DNA of 52,676 nt, from the IMG/VR virus record IMGVR_UViG_3300009551_000057, positions 1 to 52,676 of that record; one strand, 5' to 3'. The position numbers and the translations under genes were made by a program. This stretch comes from a virus. Every line of letters begins with the position of its first letter. Position 1 is the first letter of the stretch. Under the pieces are notes generated by a model. It was not told the DNA's origin. It made no database searches and saw only the letters and a list, made by a program, of their open reading frames with translations. Shown here piece by piece: positions 27,694 through 36,283 of the stretch.

Positions 27694-29672
27694 GGGATCC
27701 CCATGTAACCACCCGTCGGCGTGATGCCAATGAGGCTTTTGTCGTCTCCGGCCACAAGCACTGGCGTCTCGGTGAAACCGATCTGCACGAATGCATGCTT
27801 CAGACCGGATAGCACAGTCCGAATTCCGGCCGCATCTGGCGCGGCGCCGAGGGCCGTGGAGTCCAGGAACACGTACGCCTGGAACGGCCCGTGCCCGTTG
27901 CCGTCGCGCAGCACGATCTCGTCGAAGCTAGCGATCGGCGTGGTCACCGTGCCGCCGAAGCTGCGCAGGTACGGGCCGCCCTGGTTGACCGCCGGAGAAA
28001 ACGCGATGTCAGCGCTGTCGGCGAACCCGGCGATGCCGGAGGTCGTCGACCATGCGATGCGCCACACCCCAGGCGCCGCCCTGACCTGGTAGAGGTGCAG
28101 CCATAGCGCGGCCGGGTTGGCTCCGAAGGTGTTGCGAACAACGACGCCCTGCGACACGCCTGACAGGAATAGCTCGGTCACCAGCTTGAACGTCCCGCCG
28201 TCATCGCGCAGGCCGGCCAGGATGTAGTTGCGAAGGCCAGCGTCCGCGAAGAATACGCCGGCCTCGCCACCGGGGTGCGGCGTCGAGAACACCGTCTTGG
28301 CGACGATGTGCGCGTCGGGGCCGCCGCCGGCGAGCGGCATCGTCATCCTGTGCCAGCGCTCGGCCACGCGGCCATCGAACGTGAAGTCCCCCGATGCTCC
28401 GGGCGGCAGGCATCTCGCTGCACCGGACACGATCGACCACGACGAGCTGTCCGGCTGCATGAACCAGCGAACCGGGTCAGGGCCGGGCGACGTGGCGAAG
28501 TCCTCGAAGATCGTGTCGGAGAACGTGACGAAATGCAGATCGTCGACGTCGGCGTCGATGAGGTCGGAGATCGCGTCGATCACGCCATCGCGCGATGAGC
28601 CACGGCGCTGACGCAGCCGGGACAGGACGCGCGCCCGTCGCTCCTCGGTCGAGAGCGCCGGCTTGGGAACGAGCCGACACAGCGTTTCCCAATCGTCGAG
28701 GACCTGGCCGTACGCGCGCTGCGGCAAGAAGTTGGACCGCATCTCCTCGATCGACGCGGCCGCCAGGCCAAGCGCCTGCCCGATGAACCTGAGCTCGCGC
28801 TGCACGTCGCTGCCGGGATCTTGCGGCTGCGGAAAGCCATCGTCGTGCATCTCGAGGATGAGCTGCTGTCCAAGCGGCTGGTACCGCGTGATGCGCAGCC
28901 AGGTCGCCTCGACCTCCTCCAAGCAAAGCACGCGACCCACCAACATCACCTCGTCGATCTTGCCGGCGAAGAAGTGGCCATCGCTGCCCTGGTGGCGGGT
29001 GCCGATCTGGATCGCGCCCGTGGTGCCGCCGCCGATGCCGCCATCGGCCGACGCGACCGTCCCCACCAGGATGTCACCGACGTAATAGCGCAGCTCCACC
29101 GAGGTCGGCGAGATCCATCTCCTGGTGGCGGTCAACATCGTGTAGCCCCTCGGCAGCGTGACCGTGGCGCCGGCCTGCACGTGGATGGTGCCGCCGACGT
29201 CCTGCCAGACCCACCGCAGGCTAGCCGTGTTGCTTGCGGCATCGACCACGGCGAGCTCGAGGGCGAAGCACAGCCGCTCGGCCGACGACGTACCGAGCCC
29301 GCGGGAGATGATGTTCCCGCCCTGTCCCGATGCCGCCTGCAGCGTGCCATCCCAGAACACGATCGCCTGGATCGTCATGTCGCGCGTGAGCAACGTCGCG
29401 CCGCTCTCGCGATCGCGCGCCCCCAGCCCGGTCGACAGCACGGGCTGGAAGTCGCGCGCCATCCCAACCGCGCCCGACACGACCGTGGGCATGGCCAGGG
29501 CGCCTCCGGTCAGGGCCGGATCGAGATCGTCGAGCACCCGGCCTTCGTCCTGGGGGAACGCGTCATCGTCGCTCTCGTCGAACCGCACCACCAGGATTGC
29601 GGCGGCGTCGTAGAGCCCCAGCGCGCCCGGCGGATCGAACGCGATCGTCTTGTCGCCGCCCGCCGCCATCAC
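27690..29672 (-). CDS. Mu gp48-like baseplate protein fused to beta-sandwich domains
   Basis: 660 residues. Residues about 25-255 look like a concanavalin A/LamG fold (TIQAIVFWDGTLQAASGQGG; HFFAGKIDEVMLVGRVL). Residues about 280-385 match the gp48/YmfQ (DUF2313) baseplate region (YGQVLDDWETLCRLVPKPAL; RRARVLSRLRQRRGSSRDGV). A second beta domain and a short C-terminal domain follow. It probably caps the baseplate and carries a carbohydrate-binding face. ATGA-coupled to gp47. Confidence 0.7.
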   Translation of the reverse strand: MMAAGGDKTIAFDPPGALGLYDAAAILVVRFDESDDDAFPQDEGRVLDDLDPALTGGALAMPTVVSGAVGMARDFQPVLSTGLGARDRESGATLLTRDMTIQAIVFWDGTLQAASGQGGNIISRGLGTSSAERLCFALELAVVDAASNTASLRWVWQDVGGTIHVQAGATVTLPRGYTMLTATRRWISPTSVELRYYVGDILVGTVASADGGIGGGTTGAIQIGTRHQGSDGHFFAGKIDEVMLVGRVLCLEEVEATWLRITRYQPLGQQLILEMHDDGFPQPQDPGSDVQRELRFIGQALGLAAASIEEMRSNFLPQRAYGQVLDDWETLCRLVPKPALSTEERRARVLSRLRQRRGSSRDGVIDAISDLIDADVDDLHFVTFSDTIFEDFATSPGPDPVRWFMQPDSSSWSIVSGAARCLPPGASGDFTFDGRVAERWHRMTMPLAGGGPDAHIVAKTVFSTPHPGGEAGVFFADAGLRNYILAGLRDDGGTFKLVTELFLSGVSQGVVVRNTFGANPAALWLHLYQVRAAPGVWRIAWSTTSGIAGFADSADIAFSPAVNQGGPYLRSFGGTVTTPIASFDEIVLRDGNGHGPFQAYVFLDSTALGAAPDAAGIRTVLSGLKHAFVQIGFTETPVLVAGDDKSLIGITPTGGYMGIP

Positions 29673-31195
29673 GCCCTCCTGACGATCACCGGGCCGGGCG
29701 TCACGTAGTGGATCTGGCCGTCATTGGGGAATGCGTCGTCGATGCTGTCGTAATCCGCCGCCGGAGACACGATGGTGGCGTTCCGCACCCCGGCCTTGTA
29801 CATCGCGATCTTGTAGATCGTCGACACGAGGAGAGATCCGGACCAGGTCCCATATCTGCCGGCCGGGTTCGCCGCGCCGATCCCGTCAGCCAGGATATCG
29901 AGCCCGACGATGGACGGGCCGTTGGGGTTCGACGGCGCCGCCTGTCCCTCGGTGATGGCCACCAGGCCGCGGCCCGCATAGACGTTCTCGCCGTTCAAAT
30001 GCGCGACGATAGCGTCGCGCACCGGCTTGACCAGCGGGCCGCCCGAGTAGATCAGGTCGCCTACTTGCGGCGCGTTCGTCGGGGCGGACTCCAGGATCAC
30101 CTTGTCGGCGGCGCTGATGCTCTCGATCTTGATCTCGTGCCCATCCTGAGATCCCGGCGTGGACACGGCGTCCAGGATCAGACGGTGTCCGGCGCGCAGC
30201 GAGGTCGGAAGCGGGATCGAGAACTGCAGCTCTCGCGTCGTTCCGTTCCACGACGCCACCGTCGGTCCGTCGTCATCGATCCAGTCGAACTGATAGGCCG
30301 CCGAGCCGTTGGTCTGCAACCGGATCTCCACACGCTGCGGGTCCGGCACCGTGAGCAGCACCCGCAGGGAATCGCCGCTGAGCTGCAGCGGCACCTTGCT
30401 CGCGATGTACGCCTTGACGGTGGCGCGATCGTCGACCGTCAGCGCACGCGCCGACCCGGACGCGTTGTAGAACGCGGCGACGTCCACCGTGCCCCTGCCG
30501 GCGCGATCGCCGTACGCGTACGCCTTGGCGACTGACGCCAGGCTCTCGATCGCCCAGTTGACGAAGTCGCCCTGGCTGCCGCCCGACCTCGAGCCTGAGA
30601 ACGTGTCGACGACGCGGCTGCGATAGCTGCCATATTGCTCGTCGTCGAAGCCGTCCTCGTCCAGGTCGAGCTGTAGGACCACGTTGGGCTGGATTCCTGG
30701 GATCGAAGACAAGAATCGCAGCGTCTCGCCGGCCTTGAGCCTGGTGGACGATCCGGTGCTCACCGCAGCGATATCCACGTCGACGAACCCGTCCGGGTCC
30801 CCCAGGATTCCAGGGATGGTGGCGGTCTCGCCGAGCTGGAAGATGAGCCCGCTGGCGTCGTGCACCAGCTGATTACCCGACGCGGCGCTGGACGCCGCCG
30901 AGCCGCGCACGCGGCCGGCATCGCTCTTGCGGGCTCCGGTCGCGCCCTTGCGTTCCACGCCGGTGGCAATCCCCCAGTCGTTGATGGGCTTGCCGTCGCC
31001 GGCGGTCAGCACATGGACGTCGCGCTGTGCGCTGTCCACGTGGAAGTGCAACTGCGTCACGGCGCCGGACAGGAATGTGGTTTTCTTGCCGTGGTAGCTC
31101 CGGCGGCTGCCGAAGTTTAGGCCGGGGAACAGTGACTTGGCCAGGGCGACCAGGCGGGCCCTGGTCGTGTCGAGGGACGGGATTACGAATGGCAT
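29669..31195 (-). CDS. Mu gp47-like baseplate J family protein
   Basis: 508 residues from ATG 31195 after an AGGTGATCC ribosome site. N-terminal region LARAxx-type helix, AASSAASGNQLVHDASGLIF and FLSSIPGIQP, then DEQYGSYRSRVVDTF and GGSQGDFVNWAIE fit the baseplate J/gp47 family, which forms the wedge arms. The C-terminal part includes PVRDAIVAHLNGENVYAGRG. Somewhat longer than Mu gp47. Confidence 0.8.
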   Translation of the reverse strand: MPFVIPSLDTTRARLVALAKSLFPGLNFGSRRSYHGKKTTFLSGAVTQLHFHVDSAQRDVHVLTAGDGKPINDWGIATGVERKGATGARKSDAGRVRGSAASSAASGNQLVHDASGLIFQLGETATIPGILGDPDGFVDVDIAAVSTGSSTRLKAGETLRFLSSIPGIQPNVVLQLDLDEDGFDDEQYGSYRSRVVDTFSGSRSGGSQGDFVNWAIESLASVAKAYAYGDRAGRGTVDVAAFYNASGSARALTVDDRATVKAYIASKVPLQLSGDSLRVLLTVPDPQRVEIRLQTNGSAAYQFDWIDDDGPTVASWNGTTRELQFSIPLPTSLRAGHRLILDAVSTPGSQDGHEIKIESISAADKVILESAPTNAPQVGDLIYSGGPLVKPVRDAIVAHLNGENVYAGRGLVAITEGQAAPSNPNGPSIVGLDILADGIGAANPAGRYGTWSGSLLVSTIYKIAMYKAGVRNATIVSPAADYDSIDDAFPNDGQIHYVTPGPVIVRRA

Positions 31196-31199
31196 GGGA

Positions 31200-31709
31200 T
31201 CACCTCTGCTGTAGCAGCAGGTTAACAGGCGACCCCGACGCGAGGTCACGCCATGAGGTCGATACGACCTGCGTCCCGTTCTGGTCGACCAGCGGGGCGC
31301 CGTGCTCGTCGCGCACCGCGACGCGCGCATTTGCGAGCACGCCTTCGGTCGCCAGGTCGGCCATGACGCGCTCCGTCTCGGCCCGCAGGACCTCGGGCGT
31401 CAGCGGATCGCCGGACCGGATGAGCGACTTGATGGCGGTGCCATGGCTCGGGTCGAACGGGCTGGCAGCGAGCTCGACCTCAAGCGCGACGAGCACGATG
31501 CTCCGGCTATCGGCGGTCTCGGCCCATTCCCCGTTGTCGGTGCGGACGTAGTCCAGTGTGATCGGGTCGATCATCTGATCGTACTGGCCGCTCGCGCCCT
31601 GCGCGATGGTCGGGTTGAGATTGCCCAGCGCGCTGCCGCCGGTGCTTGGCAGGAAGCTGAAGCCAGACCCGAACGGCGACGGGAACGGGAACGGTAGACC
31701 GGTGCTCAT
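31200..31709 (-). CDS. Mu gp46-like baseplate protein
   Basis: 169 residues. A Phe/Pro/Gly-rich N-terminus (GLPFPFPSPFGSGFSFLPST) precedes the gp46 core DPITLDYVRTDNGEWAETAD, LVALEVELAASPFDPSHGTA and a C-terminal strand pair. The gp46 core is a baseplate wedge component. The extra N-terminal tail is unusual. Coupled to the adhesin gene by ATGA. Confidence 0.75.
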   Translation of the reverse strand: MSTGLPFPFPSPFGSGFSFLPSTGGSALGNLNPTIAQGASGQYDQMIDPITLDYVRTDNGEWAETADSRSIVLVALEVELAASPFDPSHGTAIKSLIRSGDPLTPEVLRAETERVMADLATEGVLANARVAVRDEHGAPLVDQNGTQVVSTSWRDLASGSPVNLLLQQR

Positions 31710-33214
31710 GCTGCCCCCAGGGGATAGAACTTGACGGTGCCGGCGTTGCCGGCGGCACCGGCGTTGCCGGTGCCCTGCGCGACACCGCCGGTGCCGCCGG
31801 GGCTCTGGGTGGTCAGGTTGCCCGGCTGGGCGGCGCCGCCGTAGCCAACGAACAGGATCCCACCGCCGCCACCACCGCCGCCGGCCGCGTTCGATCCGAT
31901 GGCGCCGACGCCCGCGCCGCCCGCGCCGCCGCGCGCCTCAATCACCAGGGTGCCGCCCGAGCCCAGCGTCCGAATGCCGACGACGCCGACGCCCGCGCCG
32001 CCGCCGCCGCCGCCGCCGGCGGCGATCCCCACGGTGCCGGCGCCGCTGCCGCCGCTGCCGCCGCCGCTGACGATGCCGGGGTTGGACATGCCGATCTTGG
32101 AGAACAGCGCCTGCGTCCAGGTGAGGATGTCGCCGAGCGAGGCGGCGTAGGTGTTGGCCACGCCGCCGCCGGAACTACCCGCGGCCGTGGGACTCGAACC
32201 GCCGCCACCGCCCGCGCCGCCCTTTACGGAGTTTGACCAATTGCTGGCCTGGTTGCCGGCCTGACCAGCGTTCTGGATCCCGCTTGGCCCGGCGGCGGAG
32301 GTGCAGCCCTGCGGATTGGTGCCCAGCGCGGCGCCGCCGGTCGACGTCGCTCCGGGGTTGCCATTGTACTTGATGGTCGCCGTCCCCGACGCCGGAGGCG
32401 TGACGGTGCCGGAGAAGAACAGCCGGAATCCGGTATGAACGCCGGCCTGCGTCTGATCGAGCTCGACGCCAGCGCTGAAGGTGGCGTTGCGGAACGCGCA
32501 CTCGCGCTGCGCGGTATAGACGCTGCCGGCGCGCGTGTATCCGGTCACGGCGGTGGCGCCATCGAAGACGGCGTCTCCGTCGCTGCCGTCGCCAAATCCG
32601 CCGACGCTCTGCTGCAGCATCGCGAGAACCTGCGACGTGGTCAGGTCGATCGGCGCACCGGTGCTGCCGGTGTTGTTGCCCTTGAGCGTGTTCGCCGCCA
32701 TGGTGGCCAACTTCGCATTCGTGACGGTGGCGCCGGTCAGGTCTGCGCCGCTGCCCGTCGTGGCGATCGTTGCCAGGCCGAGCATCGTTCTGGCCGTCGC
32801 AACCGACACATCGCTCGGCGCCGCGCTCCCACCGGTGCTGTTCGCCTTGAACGTCGTGGCCGCCATCTCGGCGAGCTTGCTGTTGCTCACCGCGCCGGCA
32901 TCGACCGTGAACACCGTGCCGCCGCTGCTGACCACGATGTCGCCCTTGTCGCCGTCGGTCAGGCCCGCGCTCCCCGCGGCCAGGGCGGTGACGCGGCCGC
33001 GGGCATCCACAACAACGGTGGCTAGGGCATAGGTGCCCGGCGCCAATCCCGCCGCCACCCATTCGCGCAGATCGAGCGCGGCTTGGCGCAGGATGTTGTA
33101 GTCGGCGGAGCGCACGTATTGATCGGGCGCCGTGTCCGCGGTGCTGGCGGGGGTCCCGTCCCAATTGGTTTTGGGCCCCGGGATGTCGGTCTCGTCATCT
33201 ACGAAGTGGGTCAC
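31706..33214 (-). CDS. Glycine-rich tail fibre / adhesin
   Basis: 502 residues. After an N-terminal attachment region come two related repeats, KLAEMAATTFKANSTGGSAA and KLATMAANTLKGNNTGSTGA, a common tail-fibre motif. Residues about 320-500 are dominated by poly-Gly runs (GGAGGGGGSS; GGGSGGSGAGTVGIAAGGGG) like the polyglycine-II sandwich of phage S16-type receptor-binding tips. It is inserted between the gp45-like and gp46-like genes, where Mu has none. Host-recognition role inferred. Confidence 0.8.
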   Translation of the reverse strand: MTHFVDDETDIPGPKTNWDGTPASTADTAPDQYVRSADYNILRQAALDLREWVAAGLAPGTYALATVVVDARGRVTALAAGSAGLTDGDKGDIVVSSGGTVFTVDAGAVSNSKLAEMAATTFKANSTGGSAAPSDVSVATARTMLGLATIATTGSGADLTGATVTNAKLATMAANTLKGNNTGSTGAPIDLTTSQVLAMLQQSVGGFGDGSDGDAVFDGATAVTGYTRAGSVYTAQRECAFRNATFSAGVELDQTQAGVHTGFRLFFSGTVTPPASGTATIKYNGNPGATSTGGAALGTNPQGCTSAAGPSGIQNAGQAGNQASNWSNSVKGGAGGGGGSSPTAAGSSGGGVANTYAASLGDILTWTQALFSKIGMSNPGIVSGGGSGGSGAGTVGIAAGGGGGGGAGVGVVGIRTLGSGGTLVIEARGGAGGAGVGAIGSNAAGGGGGGGGILFVGYGGAAQPGNLTTQSPGGTGGVAQGTGNAGAAGNAGTVKFYPLGAA

Positions 33215-33246
33215 GCGCCGGTGGTATCCGATCGCCCGATGCCCGT

Positions 33247-33888
33247 CTACTCGACCTTTGCGACCGTCGTAAGATAGCCACTCGACCCGCTCTGAAACGC
33301 TGCCACGGCCACATCGAACTGGGCGACGGCCGCAACGAGCGCCGGGGTCGCCGCGTTCGACGGATCGGCAACCGGCTTGATCGCGACCGCATACGTGCCG
33401 ATGGCGTCGGCGAGGAACTTCAACGAGTCGATCAGCTGATCCTCGGAGCCCCGGTAGGTCTGACCGCGCAGCGTGCTCTCGACTGGACCGGCCGCGCGGA
33501 TCTCGACCGTCGTGTTCTTTCGTACTCGCACGGTCGCCGTGCGGTTGAAGATCGCGGTCTCGTCATCGTCCATGTCGTTGGCCATAGCGCGGCGGCCATC
33601 CTCATCGCGCGTTCCGACGATGACGGGATTCTGGGCGCCGCCAATGAAAGCCACGATCGCCTCGGAGTTGGCGCCGGCCTTGGGCCGCGAATGGAACCCG
33701 ATGTTGCCGAACACCTCTGCGGTGAAGCTCTCCGGGGTCCGCGAGTCGAGCAGGAGGTGCCCGAGCAACTGCCAGAACGCCCCCGAGGTCAGCTTGACGG
33801 CCATCCGGCGGATCATGCCGGCGACCGCGCGCGCCTCGGTCCCGCTCTGCCGGCGAACCTCCTCGGTCGTATCGCTCGTCTTGCTCAT
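33247..33888 (-). CDS. Mu gp45-like baseplate spike protein
   Basis: 213 residues. The pattern VAGMIRRMAV, FGNIGFHSRPKAGANSEAIV, FIGGAQNPVIVGTRDEDGRR then ETAIFNRTATVRVRKNTTVE is that of gp45/gpV OB-fold and beta-helical spikes that pierce the membrane. The C-terminal part (DQLIDSLKFLADAIGTYAV) is helical. ATGA overlaps the gpP-like gene. Confidence 0.8.
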   Translation of the reverse strand: MSKTSDTTEEVRRQSGTEARAVAGMIRRMAVKLTSGAFWQLLGHLLLDSRTPESFTAEVFGNIGFHSRPKAGANSEAIVAFIGGAQNPVIVGTRDEDGRRAMANDMDDDETAIFNRTATVRVRKNTTVEIRAAGPVESTLRGQTYRGSEDQLIDSLKFLADAIGTYAVAIKPVADPSNAATPALVAAVAQFDVAVAAFQSGSSGYLTTVAKVE

Positions 33889-35024
33889 AGCACCACCTCG
33901 GTCCCGGTCGGAACCATGTTGAGGGTCGTGACGTCTCCTGTCTCTCTGTCGAACGAGTAGGAGCACGTTGAGATCCAGTAGGTATCATCGATCCCGATGT
34001 CGTCGTAGATGACGCGGGCCACCGTATCCGTCGCGTACACCGTGGGAGCCCCGCCGGAGAGCGCCTGGCCGAACCCGCTCATCTCGACGGTGACCACGTG
34101 GCGATGGTAGTCGCGCCGCGCCTGCTCCTGCGCGGCAACACGGGCCGCGTCGTTGAAGCTGTCGAAGCTTCTCTCGGGCATGAACAACCGCTTGGGATGG
34201 TTGAAGTCGCGTCCCGTCCCGTCAATGCGGTTGAACGGGTTATCGAACGCCACACCTCGGTTGTCGGTGACGTTGGTCCCGAAGTTGGTGTCGCTCTGGC
34301 CGCCGACTCCAGCAACCATGATCATCGAGTACCGCTCGCCGTCATCCTCGGTGACGTGCAGATCGTGCGCGTTGGTCCGGATCGGGTTGTCCGGTCCTGT
34401 CGCGGCGAACAGGTACTGAGGATCCTGCGCCTGGTTGGGCTTGCCGACGAACAGCTCGCGCCCGTCGGCGGAGCTGAACACCACGAGCCCGGCGCGCGAC
34501 GCGATCTCGTGAATCACCTGCCAGCGCGATTCTCCCGGGTGAACCTTGCCCTGTCGCGGCACTCGCACGTTGATCGTCACCACCGGTTCCGTGGTACCGG
34601 CCACCCGCTTACCCTTGCCGCGGCGGAGGATGCGGTTGCGCGAGTTGTCGATGGTGACGGCGCCGAACCATGGCGACGCCAGCCGCTTGATGGCCTCCAC
34701 CACCGACATCCCGGTGTAGTTGATCGCGGGCGCGGACTCGTCGATCAGACGGCCGACCCGGTCGCGTCCCTGGATCTCCAGGGTGCCAGCCTTTGCTCGG
34801 ACGAACCGACGATCGACGAAGCCGTCGATCAGGGTGACGCCATCCGCCTGCACGGTGACGCGAGCGTCTCTGCGCAAGGCGTTGAAGGCGCGCTGCGTGA
34901 CCGGGATCCGCAGCACGAACGTGTCGGCGGCGTGGATGCACGAGCTGAAGATGTTGCCCGACAGCCATCCGCCAACCTCCTGGCCCTCGACGATCACTGT
35001 CACACGCGAAGCCCCGATGGTCAT
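33885..35024 (-). CDS. Mu gpP-like baseplate hub protein
   Basis: 379 residues from ATG 35024. VTVIVEGQEVGGWLSGNIFS, RDARVTVQADGVTLIDGFVD and IQGRDRVGRLIDESA are typical of gpP/gp27-like hub proteins, with the LysM-like loop GESRWQVIHEIASRAGLVVF. It forms the hub ring on which the spike sits. ATGA overlaps on both sides. Confidence 0.85.
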   Translation of the reverse strand: MTIGASRVTVIVEGQEVGGWLSGNIFSSCIHAADTFVLRIPVTQRAFNALRRDARVTVQADGVTLIDGFVDRRFVRAKAGTLEIQGRDRVGRLIDESAPAINYTGMSVVEAIKRLASPWFGAVTIDNSRNRILRRGKGKRVAGTTEPVVTINVRVPRQGKVHPGESRWQVIHEIASRAGLVVFSSADGRELFVGKPNQAQDPQYLFAATGPDNPIRTNAHDLHVTEDDGERYSMIMVAGVGGQSDTNFGTNVTDNRGVAFDNPFNRIDGTGRDFNHPKRLFMPERSFDSFNDAARVAAQEQARRDYHRHVVTVEMSGFGQALSGGAPTVYATDTVARVIYDDIGIDDTYWISTCSYSFDRETGDVTTLNMVPTGTEVVL

Positions 35025-36283
35025 AGCTGAGCCGGCCTGGACGGCATAATGTAGCTGCCGACGTCCAGCCACCCCGGGGTGGCGATGTCGTTGAGCTGCA
35101 TGATCTGGCGCGCGCGCTCCTGCGCCAGATCTCCGCCGTAGATGCGCGCCGCGAGGGGCAGCAGCGCCGTCTGATTGACGACGCGCATCGTGAACACCGA
35201 AGGCGTGTTCGCGAGCACGGCCTCGGCCGCGGCGCGCACGGTGTCGCCCAACGTGATCGCCGCGATGAACGCCGGGTACATCCTGACATCGAGCTCGAAC
35301 CCGCCGACGTCGATCATGGTCGCGATGCTATCCGAGATCCGCGCGGTGTCGATGAGGACCTGGCGAGACGGGACATCGTCCGTCTGATTCCAGCCAGACA
35401 CCGTCGCGCGAGCGTCGGCCGTGAGGGCGGCGCTCGCGTAGGCAAACGCGAAGGCGTCGGCACTGGCGAACCCGACGGCGTTTGCTACGGCCGTCGCCTG
35501 AGCCACGGCTCGAGCGGAAGCGTAGGCATTGGCGAACGCCGTGGCGGAGGCCGACGCAGCCGCGGTGGCGGATGCCGTCGCCGATGCGCTCGCGCTGGCT
35601 GAGGCGCTCGCTGAGGCGCTGAGGGTCACGTCGGCGGAGATGTTGGCGCTCACCCCGATGTTGATGTTGGCGCTGAGCGACGCCGAGATACCCAGACTGA
35701 CGGGCTTCAGGAAATCGAGCGAGTTCGCTGCCGAGGCGGGCAGGCCGATACCGTCGGAGCGGAGCTGCTTGTCGAGCGTGTCGGCGGCCTGAAGCACGGC
35801 GGTCTCTCCGGCGATGCCGCCGACCCCGGGCGAAAGGGGGGAGACCGGCTGTGACTCGATGTCCGGGATGAACTCGCAGGTCGCGGTTGCCACAGAATGC
35901 TCGTCGATCCGCGGGTCGAAATCGCCCACGACCGCCCAGAAGTCGCCGAGGAGCGGATGAGACAGGAGTCGACGCTCTCCGAGATCCACGGCCTGCTGCA
36001 TGCGAATGATCTTCTCCGCCGGCGTCTCGTCCTCTCCTGGGAAGATGTCGAACAACAGGGTCATCCGCGTGCGCCGCGTGCGCCGCCCGTGGTCCTGGAC
36101 GGGATGCACGTCGCCGGAGGCCAGGTCGTGCACGACCTGGGTTCGGCCGCCCTCCCACGTGCAATCGGATGCGTACAACTGGATGTCCCCCCAGGACGTT
36201 GCGAACAGGACGCCGAGCCCGCCGTCGGCATTTTGGCGAGGCGTCGACGCAAGACCAACGCGTGAATCGAGAACGCCTGGCAT
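35021..36283 (-). CDS. Mu gpN-like DNA circularisation / tail protein with Ala-Ser repeat
   Basis: 420 residues. Residues 20-150 match the DNA circularisation N-terminal domain (RRTRRTRMTLLFDIFPGEDE; LLSHPLLGDFWAVVGDFDPR). Residues about 194-294 are an unusual run of alternating small residues (LSASASASASASASATASAT, then FANAYASARAVAQATAVANA). The C-terminus (LNDIATPGWLDVGSYIMP) resembles tail protein X/LysM. A tail component of the hub. Confidence 0.8.
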   Translation of the reverse strand: MPGVLDSRVGLASTPRQNADGGLGVLFATSWGDIQLYASDCTWEGGRTQVVHDLASGDVHPVQDHGRRTRRTRMTLLFDIFPGEDETPAEKIIRMQQAVDLGERRLLSHPLLGDFWAVVGDFDPRIDEHSVATATCEFIPDIESQPVSPLSPGVGGIAGETAVLQAADTLDKQLRSDGIGLPASAANSLDFLKPVSLGISASLSANINIGVSANISADVTLSASASASASASASATASATAAASASATAFANAYASARAVAQATAVANAVGFASADAFAFAYASAALTADARATVSGWNQTDDVPSRQVLIDTARISDSIATMIDVGGFELDVRMYPAFIAAITLGDTVRAAAEAVLANTPSVFTMRVVNQTALLPLAARIYGGDLAQERARQIMQLNDIATPGWLDVGSYIMPSRPAQL

